Positions 9,701-16,939 of a DNA stretch of 41,614 nucleotides are shown here, piece after piece (position 1 is the stretch's first letter; each line of letters opens with the position of its first letter). The stretch is from Acidobacteriaceae bacterium (GTDB lineage Bacteria > Acidobacteriota > Terriglobia > Terriglobales > Acidobacteriaceae). The notes under the pieces were generated by a model that had not been told where the DNA came from, searched no databases, and was given only the letters and a program-made list of their open reading frames with translations. Both the position numbers and the translations under genes were made by a program. Location: assembly GCA_030037705.1 (NCBI GenBank), contig JASHQE010000090.1, positions 1 to 41,614 on the forward strand. The letters run 5' to 3'.

Positions 9701-11390
9701 AGAAAGTAACTGTGCCCGTGGGACCGCTCGATATCGTGGCTGTAAAGGTCACCGGCTGGCCGTATGTGGACGAACTTAGAGAACTCGCAACTGTGAGCGA
9801 CGGAATAGGGCGGAGGATCGTTACAGTTGCCGAGGCAGACTTTGACGTATCGGCCTGGCTCGTCGCTGTGATAGTAACCGTCTGCTGCATGTTGACAGTT
9901 GCTGGCGCCGTATAGAGGCCGGATGATGTAATACTGTCTGATCCTCCCGTGGGGCTGATCGACCAGTTCACTGCCGTATTGCTGGTGTTGAACACCGCTG
10001 CCGAGAACTGCTCCTGTTGTCCGGCATAGAGCATGGCAGTTACCGGGCTCACGTTGACGGTCAGCGAGGTTCCTCGAAGCGAACCGACCTCGCGTATAAC
10101 GTGATTCGCAAAGTCGGCGATGTAGATATCGCCGGCTGCGTCCACCACAGTGTTGCTCGGTACCTGGAATTCCCCATCGATGGCAGGTCCACCATCGCCG
10201 CCGTATCCATAAGCGCCATTTCCTGCAATCGTCGTGATCGTGCCGCTCGACACCTCGCGGATAACATTGTTTCCTGTATCAGAAATGTAAAGATTGCCGG
10301 CAGAATCGAGCGACACGCCTTCCGGTTGATTCAACTCGGAGCTCAGTGCAGCGCCTCCGTCGCCCTCATAACCTTGCGTGCCGTTGCCAGCCACTGTCGT
10401 GATAATCCCCGACGACGCAGTCACTTCACGAACGACATTATTGCTGAGATCGGCGATGTAGACGTTGCCCGCCGAATCGACAGCAACGCCGTAGGGCCAG
10501 TTCAGTTCCGCGCTTGTTGCCGGTCCACCATCGCCTGTGTAGCCGGTTGTTCCGTTGCCCGCAATCGTCGTAATGATGCCGGTAGAGGCCGACACCTTTC
10601 GGACCACCATGTTGTATCCGTCGGCGATATACAGATTCCCGGCTGCATCTACCGCAACCGCTAATTGGCCTGATATCTCAGCCTGGAGTGCAGGGCCACC
10701 GTCGCCTGAGTATCCCCATTGGCCATTTCCGACGATCGTCGTAATGATGCCGGTCGAAGCCGTGACCTTGCGTATGACTGCATTGCCGGGATCGGCGATA
10801 TAGAGATTTCCGGCTGAGTCTATTGCCACGGAAGTGACCCCGCTCAATTGGGCCGCAGTTGCTGGCCCTCCATCCCCTGAATAGCCTCCGGTTCCGGTAC
10901 CGGCTACGGTCGTGATGATGCCTGTGGCTACGGTCACCTTGCGCACGTCGTAGCTATAGGGGTCGGCAATGTAGTAGTTCCCGGCGGAATCCATCGCCAG
11001 ACCCTGCGGGTTGCTGAAAGAGGCAGCGGTTGCAGGGCCTCCATCTCCTGCGGCGCCGTAGCCTCCATTGCCTGCGACGGTCGCGAGGATGCCCGGAGCT
11101 GGAGTGGCCAGCACCGTCAGCTGAACAGAAGCAATCGCCGTCGTGTAATCGGTCGTGTCGTTCGGGGTGAATGTCACCGAGAGCGTCTGTGCACCCGGCG
11201 AGAGAACTGTGCCCGCGGAGGGAGAATACGTGAAGGTCCCGGCTACACTCGCGGTCGCATCGAGCTGTGTCGCACCGAGCACGACACCGTAGTCAATCGG
11301 CGCTGGCGTGTTCCACGTGATTGTGGGGGTTGTTTGTGCAAATGCCCGGACACCGAAAACAAGCAGTAGAACCGCGAGCAATCTCTTCAC
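342..11390 (-). CDS. Giant secreted NHL/Ig/LamG/RHS-repeat protein, probable polymorphic toxin
   Basis: About 3682 residues from GTG 11390, chosen because GGAG lies six bases upstream and the product then begins VKRLLAVLLLVFGVRAFAQ, a signal peptide; an in-frame GTG at 11417 would add nine residues. Approximate order: MBG-like repeat, six NHL repeats (100-440), Ig-like domains, a second MBG-like repeat plus six NHL repeats (620-1036), Ig-like domains, DUF2341-like (1211-1335), LamG-like (1350-1545), invasin-type Ig domains to 2090, a PKD-like domain (2120-2205), RHS N-terminal region (2303-2460) and dozens of YD repeats (2480-3440). The RHS core (YRGEEWDPDLSLVDLRARYM, then SGRFLSRDP) ends at DPTGR near 3546. 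The last ~137 residues are unique and Cys-rich, as in toxin tips. RHS shells are known to enclose the C-terminal toxin; here the N-terminus suggests export by Sec and binding of glycans or cell surfaces. Toxin activity is inferred. Confidence 0.88.
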   Translation of the reverse strand: MKRLLAVLLLVFGVRAFAQTTPTITWNTPAPIDYGVVLGATQLDATASVAGTFTYSPSAGTVLSPGAQTLSVTFTPNDTTDYTTAIASVQLTVLATPAPGILATVAGNGGYGAAGDGGPATAASFSNPQGLAMDSAGNYYIADPYSYDVRKVTVATGIITTVAGTGTGGYSGDGGPATAAQLSGVTSVAIDSAGNLYIADPGNAVIRKVTASTGIITTIVGNGQWGYSGDGGPALQAEISGQLAVAVDAAGNLYIADGYNMVVRKVSASTGIITTIAGNGTTGYTGDGGPATSAELNWPYGVAVDSAGNVYIADLSNNVVREVTASSGIITTVAGNGTQGYEGDGGAALSSELNQPEGVSLDSAGNLYISDTGNNVIREVSSGTITTIAGNGAYGYGGDGGPAIDGEFQVPSNTVVDAAGDIYIADFANHVIREVGSLRGTSLTVNVSPVTAMLYAGQQEQFSAAVFNTSNTAVNWSISPTGGSDSITSSGLYTAPATVNMQQTVTITATSQADTSKSASATVTILRPIPSLTVASSLSSSTYGQPVTFTATISSGPTGTVTFFADGGAIGTGTISGGQATYTTSTLVVGSHSITASWPGNSNYAPALSSGITQTVSQTTPTLTWNTPSPIDYGVVLGAMQLDATTSVAGTFTYTPSAGTVLSPGAQTLSVTFTPSDTTDYTTATDSVQLTVLSTLAPGIIATVAGNWDSDYPSGDGGPATAATFSNPQGLAMDSAGNYYIADPFSYDVRKVTAATGIITTVAGTGTGGYSGDGGPATAAQLSGTTSVAVDSVGNLYIADDNNVVIRKVTASTGIITTIAGNGRWGYSGDGGPALSAELANQLAVAVDGAGNLYIADGFNMVVRKVSASTGIITTIAGNGTAGYTGDGGPATSAELNWPYGVAVDSAGNVYIADLGNNVIREVTPSGTITTVAGNGTQGYKGDGSSALSAELNQPQGVSLDSAGNLYISDTGNNVIREVSSGTITTVAGNGVYGYSGDGGPAIDGELEIPSNTVVDAAGNIYIADFCNHVIREVGSVAGLVTVSVSPQSATLYAGQQTRFSATVTNTSNTAVSWTVSPAGAGTIDSSGNYTAPSLITTEQTITITVQSQANPSATATATVTLLPPIVVTVSPATATLSSGGQQRFTASVTNTSNTAVNWTVSPADAGVIDSSGNYVAPSPITAQQTITVTATSQADGITSGTATVTLIPSLCSPSGYGYGRAIAIDHTKVPNTDQTNFPFLFNTTDPLLKTTANGGHVANGNDIIFTSDPAGQNLLNYEIEEYNSTTGQLVAWVQIPNLSHTSDTVIYLFYGNPNITASQANSTGVWDSNYLEVLHMNGDTGIEVPDSTANGNNGTKESATSPAAATSGLIANSDTFDGDTSYVVLPPSMTEGLSTFSASLWVQTTDTVSNATYWNQPNFFGDSTGGNASDDFGVTESGGDLGIWSGLNSGGDNSFLTGDVVSDGKWHRLDAVNDGTMISLYLDGANVDRSLTSGNGLDTYGWYLGAQHYQDGGANFYIQGNLEEFHFSKIARSADWIATEYANQNSPSTSYILAAENAEAIVPSSIALYPSQLQQFVISGVCNAASISWTMPQGSPGMLSSSGLYTAPATTSATQTITVTASSQTSGTAIGTASVTLLPQPVLTLAAEAQPPYAMGTSQGFIATLKNPDGTLEKGVTVTFTATGANSASGTATTDRNGIASFAYIGTNSGIDTIQATATANADDEPVTSNSVSVSWAQPAPQSSEGSVTLQAGPALGLTGLCGAFTDINGTVIEPLAIGASPRLFVVPAGATQLQLGVVDDRYGDNSGSGFTVEVDGALAAVLPTTMPWIWVAGGLNTRYPFGLQDGTQPIVALTGLIPGQEISVVYQSGTVSAGAIWPYVDANGYQQEITGSIIGSSGTYFPTLYMSASSYPVGQPIEFTATVVNGSSNPMVNTPVFLDISGVNTQEIEATTNSAGIAQFSYVGTAVGNDVVQARALPAGETSLLSNQASVTWNSFSSLAQTGSLTLTPGSVQPLPTGGSQAFTVYATDESGAPAANIALEMAISGTDQIDLFATTDATGHAAFVYQNVHPGVASVVVTGFIDGVLAYSNTVAVPWTLPPATTTASGGSGTLSVGISTTNPVTLPNLLQLTGTATDTSLPAGSSPSVAWSSVSGPGTVTFGNAQQTSTTAAFSTAGTYVLQLSASDAANSGSAQITIVVLPQALVTQGWIGSPANGSPVSGLVPITVPTGVTLQSGTLSYYPANNPSDVTVLNSNTNTSESQQIGTFDTTSLLNGSYWITLQATDTSGNSQYSVALVTVVGNYKPGRVTTTVTDLVVPATGLSIQIQRSYDSLDAATVGDFGYGWNLGINVNLTVDNKGDVTFTLGGQRRTFYLTPQMLGCSPLIGCLFPWYSPIFTPEPGLYGTLTDSSPGCPLDMLLADNECFGGGYYNPPGYIYTDPNGTQYSISATGGLQSITDKNGNGLTITPNGITSTTGLNVPFVRDSQNRITQITDPQGNVYQYGYDSNGDLTTVTYPATSSSTICSGVSTSNTSQYTYYPGHYYESGTDGRCNPLPSTSYYAAGEMDTSGVYSVAGKLQSVSDALGETTSYAYNLSTNTTTVTYPPDANGNVGHAMMVYDSLGDLLSSTDPLGNTTINTYDANQDLLSTTDPLGHTTSYTYDSNGNKISQTYPATATSTNTTSTTAYNQYSEPISTTDELGNVRAFNYDANYNPQSVTDGLGTLMSTVFNANGTMQSGAIGYDITQNPARASQFGYDANGNLTSKTDALGRTTSYTYNSLGQKVTMIEPIPSGSTAAAATTTYTYDPFGNLTQTAAPLGRVTSSTYDANNNKLSDTDARGNTTNYKYDALNRLIETDYSDGTKSTKTYDFRNNVIDATDQDGHDTHYVYDLASRQTSVTQAYGTSNATTTSYAYDNAGRKTSEIDALGHVTNYTYDAAGNLLSTSGVQGNFSYAYDNARNQIAMTDGNGNTTQYAYDARKRLTVTTYSDTTTKTNAYDGPGNLVSVTDQAGNQVQYTYDAANQLSSVIQANSPNTGANTTSYNYDPLGNPDSLVDANSHQTIQNFDLLSELTAKTLPDGTLTETRTYDSNGNLASVTHFNGVVTTYTYDTLNRLLSRATPGETTVSLTYTATGKRATMTDASGTTTYSYDSMDRLSSKATPEGTLIYGYDSAGHVSSIASSNVNGASMSYTYDDLNRLSTVTDNRLTGSNVTTYAYDSASNIATVTYPNGVQSTFTYDTLNRMTGLSSQPASYAYQRGPTGNLTSVTESNGRTEGWTYDGIYRLTNETISLAPSGHNGSVGYGLDPVGNRLTETSSLNDVPSGTWSFNADDEISSEIYDQNGNVTTTNGKTFGYDSENHLVSMSNGSTSATLIYDGDGNRVSKTVGGVTTYYLVDDLNPTGYPQIVDELTGSTVTRIYAYGLQRINENQVLSGSWTSSFYGYDGGGNVRQLTNAAGTVTDSYEYDAYGNHWTVEGSTPNNMLYRGEEWDPDLSLVDLRARYMNPLSGRFLSRDPEDGILTDPKTLHKYLYAGGDPVNMADPTGRAEAAAPSYSPGAVEYGLLVGLISLQVAKSVPQVTEAVNCLNNLAYTYLWGISQNLGSPMTFEREDQCDEKVKSCKKASPWQLKEAGIDDAHAFKADYVGKSNLSSWDICACSDGGITISAVGQCGNGPWIDTHATWK
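8165..9537 (-). repeat. Long internal direct repeat, copy 2 (MBG + six NHL repeats + Ig)
   Basis: This segment of the giant gene closely parallels 9960-11337. Both encode TTPT(I/L)TWNTP..IDYGVVLGA, then six NHL repeats in the same order, then the same xVSP..A.LYAGQQ..FSA Ig-like start. Many stretches of bases are identical or nearly so, for example the part encoding PYGVAVDSAGNVYIADL. The copies diverge by scattered substitutions and a short indel (the second copy has NWDSDYPSGDGG where the first has NGGYGAAGDGG). This points to an old tandem duplication of a whole propeller module. Boundaries are approximate. Confidence 0.8.
9960..11337 (-). repeat. Long internal direct repeat, copy 1 (MBG + six NHL repeats + Ig)
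   Basis: N-terminal partner of the repeat at 8165-9537. It encodes six NHL units with the shared pattern TT(V/I)AGNG..GY.GDGGPA..A.L..P.GVAVDSAGN.YIAD..NN.IR.V, enough for one six-bladed beta-propeller. The stretch between the copies encodes Ig-like domains, so the two propellers are separated by a spacer rather than directly joined. Confidence 0.8.
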
Positions 11391-12001
11391 AAAGAGCTCC
11401 GTGTGCCAAAGAACCACATTCGCATTAGGTCGGACTCGTGCATCTCTTTGAGAACATAAAGTTCACAAATCGATTCCGAGCACGTCGCACTGCCGACTGC
11501 GCACACGTTTCTGATTGGCTCATCCTGTCCACGACCAACGCGACGAGGCCGACGCTCCCACTGTCGTCTTCGCTCTAGTTCGCTAAGACGCAGGGAAATC
11601 CTCGCGCTCTCGCAGATCTTGGGCTTGGTGTGCTCTCATTCAAGCAATTAGATTTTGGCGAGTCGGTTGAAGCCGTGCAGAATGAGGAATTGAACAGGCC
11701 GAACAAGGGGATCGGCAACATTTCGCGATCCGATCAATATAGGACCGCGCAAGCGCATCTCATAACTTGTAAACGATACGAGCTGCAGCATACCACATAA
11801 CCGCAAAGCGATTGCAAGAACTTTAAATGAAAAAAGTTTAGACAGACGAATCCATATATCTTCGTTATCGAAGCACTTCGGCTAAGAACTATGCCTCTTT
11901 GGAAGCCGCCGCAATTTTGATTCAGTCGGACTTGCGATCTGCTATTGACCTGTGAGATGTTTGCGTATCCACTGAATGCCCTGAATCCGGAGGATGAAAA
12001 A
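11391..12001. other. Intergenic region between the RHS gene and the cytochrome gene
   Basis: About 610 bases between divergently transcribed genes. It must hold promoters for both, but I see no convincing -35/-10 pair, no strong hairpin with a T-run, and no plausible coding frame. The part at 11770-11880 is noticeably A/T-richer than its surroundings, as expected of promoter DNA. Confidence 0.4.
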
Positions 12002-12331
12002 GTGAGAATTCGCATGTGGCTTGTTGCGGCTTTTGGATTGGCGCTACTCGAACACGCGCCTCATTTATCTGCCCAGGCTCCTGGACAGATTGCCTACATA
12101 GCCAAGTGCGCCAGCTGCCACGGAATGACGGGCATGGCCGACACTCAAGCCGGAAAAACAACGAACGCGCAGCCATTCAACGGTTCCACAGTCGCCGCGA
12201 TGTCCGATGCAACCCTGCTGGGCATCATCAAGAACGGCTCCGGTAAGATGCCGGCATACAATGGCAAAATCTCCGAGGACGAAGCCAGCAAGCTGATCCA
12301 ATACATTCACCAGCTACAAACAGCCAAATAG
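12002..12331 (+). CDS. Small secreted c-type cytochrome
   Basis: A 109-residue protein with one CxxCH haem attachment site (C36-A-S-C39-H40) and a probable distal Met ligand in GKMPAY (M83), the arrangement of class I c-type cytochromes. GTG 12002 is chosen as the start because GGAGG lies eight bases upstream and the product then begins with a short signal peptide (MRIRMWLVAAFGLALLEHA...LSAQ). The frame continues upstream to 11945 but without a comparable ribosome binding site. The helix EDEASKLIQYIHQL at the end is the usual terminal helix that packs on haem. It would be exported and act as a periplasmic electron carrier. No oxidase or dehydrogenase partner is adjacent, so its redox partner is unknown. 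It seems to be monocistronic. Confidence 0.85.
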   Translation: MRIRMWLVAAFGLALLEHAPHLSAQAPGQIAYIAKCASCHGMTGMADTQAGKTTNAQPFNGSTVAAMSDATLLGIIKNGSGKMPAYNGKISEDEASKLIQYIHQLQTAK

Positions 12332-12408
12332 CATGAGCCAACCAGCCAGAGAGCTAAAGAAGTACAAGATGCCGCATCGATCTGAGATTGAGGAATTGGA
12401 ATGGATGC

Positions 12409-12624
12409 TTAGTGCAGAAGATCCGCACGGGCATGCGTTCGAAAGTCTGGCGCCGAAACCTGGTTGATGTCTTCAGCGCTCTGAACCTTTGGAATGCACC
12501 GGCTGCTGCTTTTGAACGCATCACCCTCAACAATTTCGTGGAGATGTGCTCGCAGCACCGCAACATTATCTTCCAAGCCCGCAATCTGCGCGATCGTCGC
12601 TTCTCGGCTTTCAATTGACTCCAC
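12409..12624 (-). pseudogene. Remnant of an acidobacterial regulator-like protein N-terminus
   Basis: A 71-codon minus-strand frame starts MESIESREATIAQIAGLEDN and continues AVLRAHLHEIVEGDAFKSSSRC. The second stretch resembles the N-terminus of a protein family I remember as common in Acidobacteria ('LR.HL.EI.EG.AFKGS.RS..FL.YIVEQ...'), often attached to tetratricopeptide or winged-helix regions. After SSSRC the similarity ends and the frame stops within ~30 codons, so most of the gene is missing. I read it as a decayed fragment. It could still be a short expressed ORF, and the family match is from memory. Confidence 0.4.
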
Positions 12625-13021
12625 AGTCAGTGCTCACCGATTCGGGCCTGGTGTCCTCCAATGCGCCGCTGAAGTTCTAACACCGTTGTCCTTATCATCT
12701 ATGCCCAGCCCCGGAAGTACAGCCAAATTGTAGCTGCCCGCTAACCGGACGATGCCACATAACATATTCTATTTCAATTACTTGGGAAGGGGTTAGCTCG
12801 ACCTGTAACGTTGACAAGTCATATGGATCGAGGAGAATATAGCCGCGTCGTGAAAGTTGGCGTTCTGGCGCAATCTATGGAAATCATTGCTCACCGATCA
12901 ACATCTAGGAGAAGTCGTCCACGGGGATGCCGCGTGGTGTCTCTAAGCATTTCGACGAGACTCTATTCCAGCAATGAAAAGTTGTTTCAGTGAGTTCGAC
13001 TTTGCAAAGGAGACAAGTGAC
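12625..13021 (+). promoter_or_regulatory. Upstream region of the TonB-receptor gene, with a candidate -35 box
   Basis: About 400 bases without a credible gene. TTGACA at 12811-12816 is a perfect -35 match and is followed 17-18 bases later by an AT-rich AGAATATA stretch (12834-12841) that is only a poor -10. If used, it would give a leader of roughly 170 bases before the receptor ATG. No hairpin or riboswitch was recognised. Confidence 0.25.
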
Positions 13022-16000
13022 ATGCAGCAAGCTGCAATTTTCGCCAAGACTATAAAACGAGCGAGCGTACGGTGCTTCCTGACAGCATTGGCCCTGTGCC
13101 CGATGGTTCTAAGCGTAAGTCCGGTTGGTGCCCAGGTGGACCAAGGCACTATTGCCGGCGTCATCCAGGATTCTTCCGGCGCTGCTGTTGCCGGGGCCCA
13201 GGTTAAACTCACCGACGTCGACACCGGCCTGGTGCTTGAAACCAAGGCCAGCGGAAGCGGTGTCTTTGTCTTCTCGCCCGTGAAGATCGGCAACTACACG
13301 GTCAGCGCCACGGCCCCACATTTCGAGACCACGCTGCAGGAAAACCTGACGGTGCATGTCAGCGAAACCCTCAACGTACCCCTGGTTCTCAAGCCTGGCT
13401 CTGTCAGCGAGACGGTTACTGTCACCTCGGCGCCGCCGCTGCTCCAGAGTGAACTGGCCAGCGTGAGCCAGGTGATGGACACCCAGACCATCAACAACAC
13501 ACCCCTTGCCGAACGGAACTGGGTTTATATGGCTCAGCTCGACACCGGCGTGGTGCCTTCCTACGGCACGCGCGGCGGCGGCCACGGCGACTATGAAGCC
13601 AACGGACAGCGCGCCGAACAGAACGATTATCTGCTCGATGGCGTGGACAACAACGTCGATATCGTCGACTACATGAACGGCAGCATGTACGCAGTCTCCC
13701 CCCCGCCCGACGCCCTCGCCGAGTTCAAGCTCGACACTGCAGACTACAGTGCCGAATATGGGCACTCTGCCGGGTCGGTGCTCAACGTCGCCCTCAAGTC
13801 CGGCACCAATCAGATTCACGGCGACCTGTGGGAGTACAACCGCAACACGTTTTTCAATGCTGAACAGTGGAACGCCAATCCGCTGCTGCCCATCCCGCCA
13901 TATCATTTCAACCAGTTTGGCGCCACTCTCGGATTTCCCATACGGAAGAACCAGCTCTTCTATTTCGGCGATATGCAGGTAACGCGTATCGCTCTCGGGA
14001 CTGTCGGCGGGCCGTACAGCACTCCGACACCACGCATGAGGAACGGCGACTTCTCAGAGTTGCTCGACACGGCGAACCTCAACGGCGCAAGTTGCCCCAC
14101 GATTCTCTACGCACCCAACTCAAACAGCGGTTCCTACAGTTGCGCGAATCATAATCCCACGACACTCAACGGCACACTGCAGCAGTGGGGCTCACAGACT
14201 ACGACAAGCTCCACCGGTTACACGTACCCAGCCGGGCAGAACGTCTTTAATCCCGCCAACCTCAATCCGGTCGCACTGGCGATTTTGAAGCTGTATCCGC
14301 TGCCCAACTACCGCGGATGGAACTCCGCGAACAACACGAATCCGCAGGCCTATGGCAACGCCACGAACAATCTGGTTGAATCACTTCCTACGACGAACAA
14401 TACTGTGCAGTGGGACCAGCGACTTGACTGGAACATCCGTGCGCAAGACCGCGCCTACGCCCGCTACAGCTACAACTACATGTACAACACGCTCACCCCG
14501 CCGCTCGGCCCCATCCTCGACGGCACCGCCAACTACGCGGGAAGTTACGAGCACTATATGAGCCAGAACTTCATGCTGAGCGAAACCCACGTCTTCAACG
14601 CCAGCTTCATTAACGAATTCCGGCTTGCGTATAACTGGGGCAATTACCAGAACATTCAGCCGAACGACCTGGTGAATGAGTCCGCGGCGCTGGGATTAGG
14701 CGGTGTGCCCTTCAACGGTACCGGATATTTCAGAAATGGTGGCCTGCCAAGCGTGAGCATCAGTGGCATTCAGGCCTTCGGCTCGCATGGTAACGACCCC
14801 TCGATCGAGATGCAGAACATTTATCAGCTCCTTGACAACGTCACAAAGATTCATGGCAATCACACCTTCAAGGCCGGTGTCAGCTTCCAGAACTTTCGGA
14901 TTTATTTCCTGCAACCACCAAACCCGCGCGGCAGTTACACCTATAGCGGAACTTACACGGGCGTCACGAGCAGTTCGGGCCCCACGGGATATGGCGTGGC
15001 CGATTTCCTGGTGGACCAGATGAACGGCGACAGCCTAACCAATGAGCCGATCGATAACCTGCAAAACTGGTACAACTCGGCCTACAGCGAAGACACCTGG
15101 AAACTCACTTCCCGGCTCACTTTCACCTATGGCCTGCGCTATGACTACTTTCAGCCAACAGGCGAAATGGCAGGCGGCTTTGCAAACTTCGTTCCGCTCG
15201 CGTGGGGTGTCGGCACTGGAACGGCAGACTATGTGCTGCCGGCGCGCTGGCAGGGAAAATCCATCTTTGCTCCGGCATTCAGCAACCTGCTGACCGCGAA
15301 TAATGTCACGGTTTTCTACGACTCGAACCCGCGCGTCTCAACGGGACAAAAGCTCAATTTTGCTCCGCGCGTCGGCCTCGCGTACCAGCTTGATCCCGAG
15401 AGCGTAGTGCGCCTTGGTGGCGGCATTTTCTACGGGAACATCTTCGGTCTCGGTTCCAATCCCAATATCGGAGGAAACTATCCTTTCATGATTCACAGCG
15501 GGTTAAGCTCTACCACTTGTGTCAATGGCAACGCAAAGAATCAGTCAGGCATTACCGCCTACTGCCCATCGCTCAGCCCCACAGTTACCGTCTCTGAGAA
15601 CAACCCGGCAAGCGCCGTTGCCTCCAACCAGCCCGGCTCAGCGCAAAACTATCCCAGCTCGGGCCAGTTCCAGAATCCGGATGACACGCTCGAAATCGGC
15701 ATGACCAACCAGATCAACGGCCCCAACGGTATCGCTGGCTTTATTAACAGCACGGTCATCAACGGCCGCGATCCGCGCATCCAGACGCCGTACGTCATCA
15801 ACTACAACCTCGCCTTCCAGCATGCGTTTATCAATCATCTGTCGGCCAGTCTGATGTATGTCGGCAATGTCGGACGGCACCTTCCCACGCTGATCACTAC
15901 TAACCAGGCGAACGAGCTGCAGGCCAACGGCAAAAACTCAACTGTGGTCGCAGGGTTCCCATCTCTCGGCACTGGCAATCCATGGGAGCGCTTCGGAGCG

Positions 16001-16867
16001 GAGAGCTGGTATAACTCCCTGCAGGCCAAACTTGAAAGGCGCTTCTCGAATGGCATGAGCTATCTGGCCAGCTACACGTGGTCGCACAACGAGGACAACT
16101 CCATTGATCCACTTGGCGGCGGCGACGCCTATCGCATGTGGAACATCATTCCCATCAAGGACGAGGTTACCAACTCCAACTACGACGTACGCCAACGCTT
16201 CTCGTTCAACGGTTCTTACCAGTTGCCCTTGGGAAAAGGACGCACGTTCATGAACAATGCGCCCGCGTGGCTGGATGAGATGGCCGGCGGCTGGACATCC
16301 GATTTGACCTTTATTGCACAAACCGGGATTCCATTCTCAGTAGGAACAAACGGCATCAACACCCCGAGCGGTCAACAGAATACACGCGCCATTCTGGTTG
16401 GCGACCCAAACGTGGGCGGCGGCTCGCCCAACGCAACCAACCCGCAACTCACCAGTTGCCCAGCGCACGTACTTAATAAGACCAATTACTATAACCCCTG
16501 TGCCTTCGATAATCCGTTGAATGGTGCGGCAACGCCCAATTCGAATAACGGCGTTGGGTCATTCCCCGCTACGCCGGTCACCGATGAGGCGACCGCAGAA
16601 CTCTATCTGGGCGCAAAGGCGAACCAGATCTACGGTCCCGGCTACGAGCGCATCAACATGGGGATCAGCAAAAACTTCACCACCTGGCGTGAGCAATACT
16701 TGCAGTTCCGCGCCGATGCCTTCAACCTGTTCAATCATCCATCGTTGGCGAACCCGAGTTCGACAGGCTTGAATAGCGCGGCAGGCCAAATCACCAGTCC
16801 ACTCGCTCTGCAAAATAACGTGCCTGACTCACGGTTCTTCCAGTTATCGGCGAAGTATGTCTTCTAA
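13022..16867 (+). CDS. TonB-dependent receptor, Oar-like, with carboxypeptidase-regulatory-like domain
   Basis: A 1281-residue outer-membrane protein. ATG 13022 is preferred over an in-frame ATG at 12974 because AAGGAG lies nine bases upstream and a signal peptide follows (FLTALALCPMVLSVSPVGAQ). Residues ~40-130 form a carboxypeptidase-regulatory-like beta-sandwich (GTIAGVIQDSSGAAVAGAQV ... LVLKPGSVSETVTV). A plug-like region follows (NTPLAERNW, GQRAEQNDYLLDGVDNN, ALAEFKLDTADYSAEYGHSA, GSVLNVALKSGTN), and then a long beta-barrel rich in Tyr/Asn/Trp. It ends in FQLSAKYVF with a terminal Phe, the outer-membrane insertion signal. This is the large Oar/CarboxypepD_reg-TonB type expanded in Acidobacteria and thought to import oligosaccharides or peptides. 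Substrate unknown; no SusD partner follows it. Confidence 0.93.
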   Translation: MQQAAIFAKTIKRASVRCFLTALALCPMVLSVSPVGAQVDQGTIAGVIQDSSGAAVAGAQVKLTDVDTGLVLETKASGSGVFVFSPVKIGNYTVSATAPHFETTLQENLTVHVSETLNVPLVLKPGSVSETVTVTSAPPLLQSELASVSQVMDTQTINNTPLAERNWVYMAQLDTGVVPSYGTRGGGHGDYEANGQRAEQNDYLLDGVDNNVDIVDYMNGSMYAVSPPPDALAEFKLDTADYSAEYGHSAGSVLNVALKSGTNQIHGDLWEYNRNTFFNAEQWNANPLLPIPPYHFNQFGATLGFPIRKNQLFYFGDMQVTRIALGTVGGPYSTPTPRMRNGDFSELLDTANLNGASCPTILYAPNSNSGSYSCANHNPTTLNGTLQQWGSQTTTSSTGYTYPAGQNVFNPANLNPVALAILKLYPLPNYRGWNSANNTNPQAYGNATNNLVESLPTTNNTVQWDQRLDWNIRAQDRAYARYSYNYMYNTLTPPLGPILDGTANYAGSYEHYMSQNFMLSETHVFNASFINEFRLAYNWGNYQNIQPNDLVNESAALGLGGVPFNGTGYFRNGGLPSVSISGIQAFGSHGNDPSIEMQNIYQLLDNVTKIHGNHTFKAGVSFQNFRIYFLQPPNPRGSYTYSGTYTGVTSSSGPTGYGVADFLVDQMNGDSLTNEPIDNLQNWYNSAYSEDTWKLTSRLTFTYGLRYDYFQPTGEMAGGFANFVPLAWGVGTGTADYVLPARWQGKSIFAPAFSNLLTANNVTVFYDSNPRVSTGQKLNFAPRVGLAYQLDPESVVRLGGGIFYGNIFGLGSNPNIGGNYPFMIHSGLSSTTCVNGNAKNQSGITAYCPSLSPTVTVSENNPASAVASNQPGSAQNYPSSGQFQNPDDTLEIGMTNQINGPNGIAGFINSTVINGRDPRIQTPYVINYNLAFQHAFINHLSASLMYVGNVGRHLPTLITTNQANELQANGKNSTVVAGFPSLGTGNPWERFGAESWYNSLQAKLERRFSNGMSYLASYTWSHNEDNSIDPLGGGDAYRMWNIIPIKDEVTNSNYDVRQRFSFNGSYQLPLGKGRTFMNNAPAWLDEMAGGWTSDLTFIAQTGIPFSVGTNGINTPSGQQNTRAILVGDPNVGGGSPNATNPQLTSCPAHVLNKTNYYNPCAFDNPLNGAATPNSNNGVGSFPATPVTDEATAELYLGAKANQIYGPGYERINMGISKNFTTWREQYLQFRADAFNLFNHPSLANPSSTGLNSAAGQITSPLALQNNVPDSRFFQLSAKYVF

Positions 16868-16939
16868 AACACTTCATGAGTGCCGATGGCTAAATTGAGC
16901 ACCCTTGAGCACGCGTCGGATTGAAGTCTGGCTAGCGGC

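Noticed and set aside
8223..10664. Repeated plus-strand open frames opposite the NHL blocks
   Set aside because: Two similar antisense frames (8223-8864 and 10017-10664) mirror the duplicated NHL repeats, so their similarity is explained by the coding strand.
13109..13906. Minus-strand 265-codon frame opposite the TonB receptor
   Set aside because: The plus-strand receptor has a signal peptide, plug and barrel motifs through this stretch. The antisense product has no recognisable pattern.
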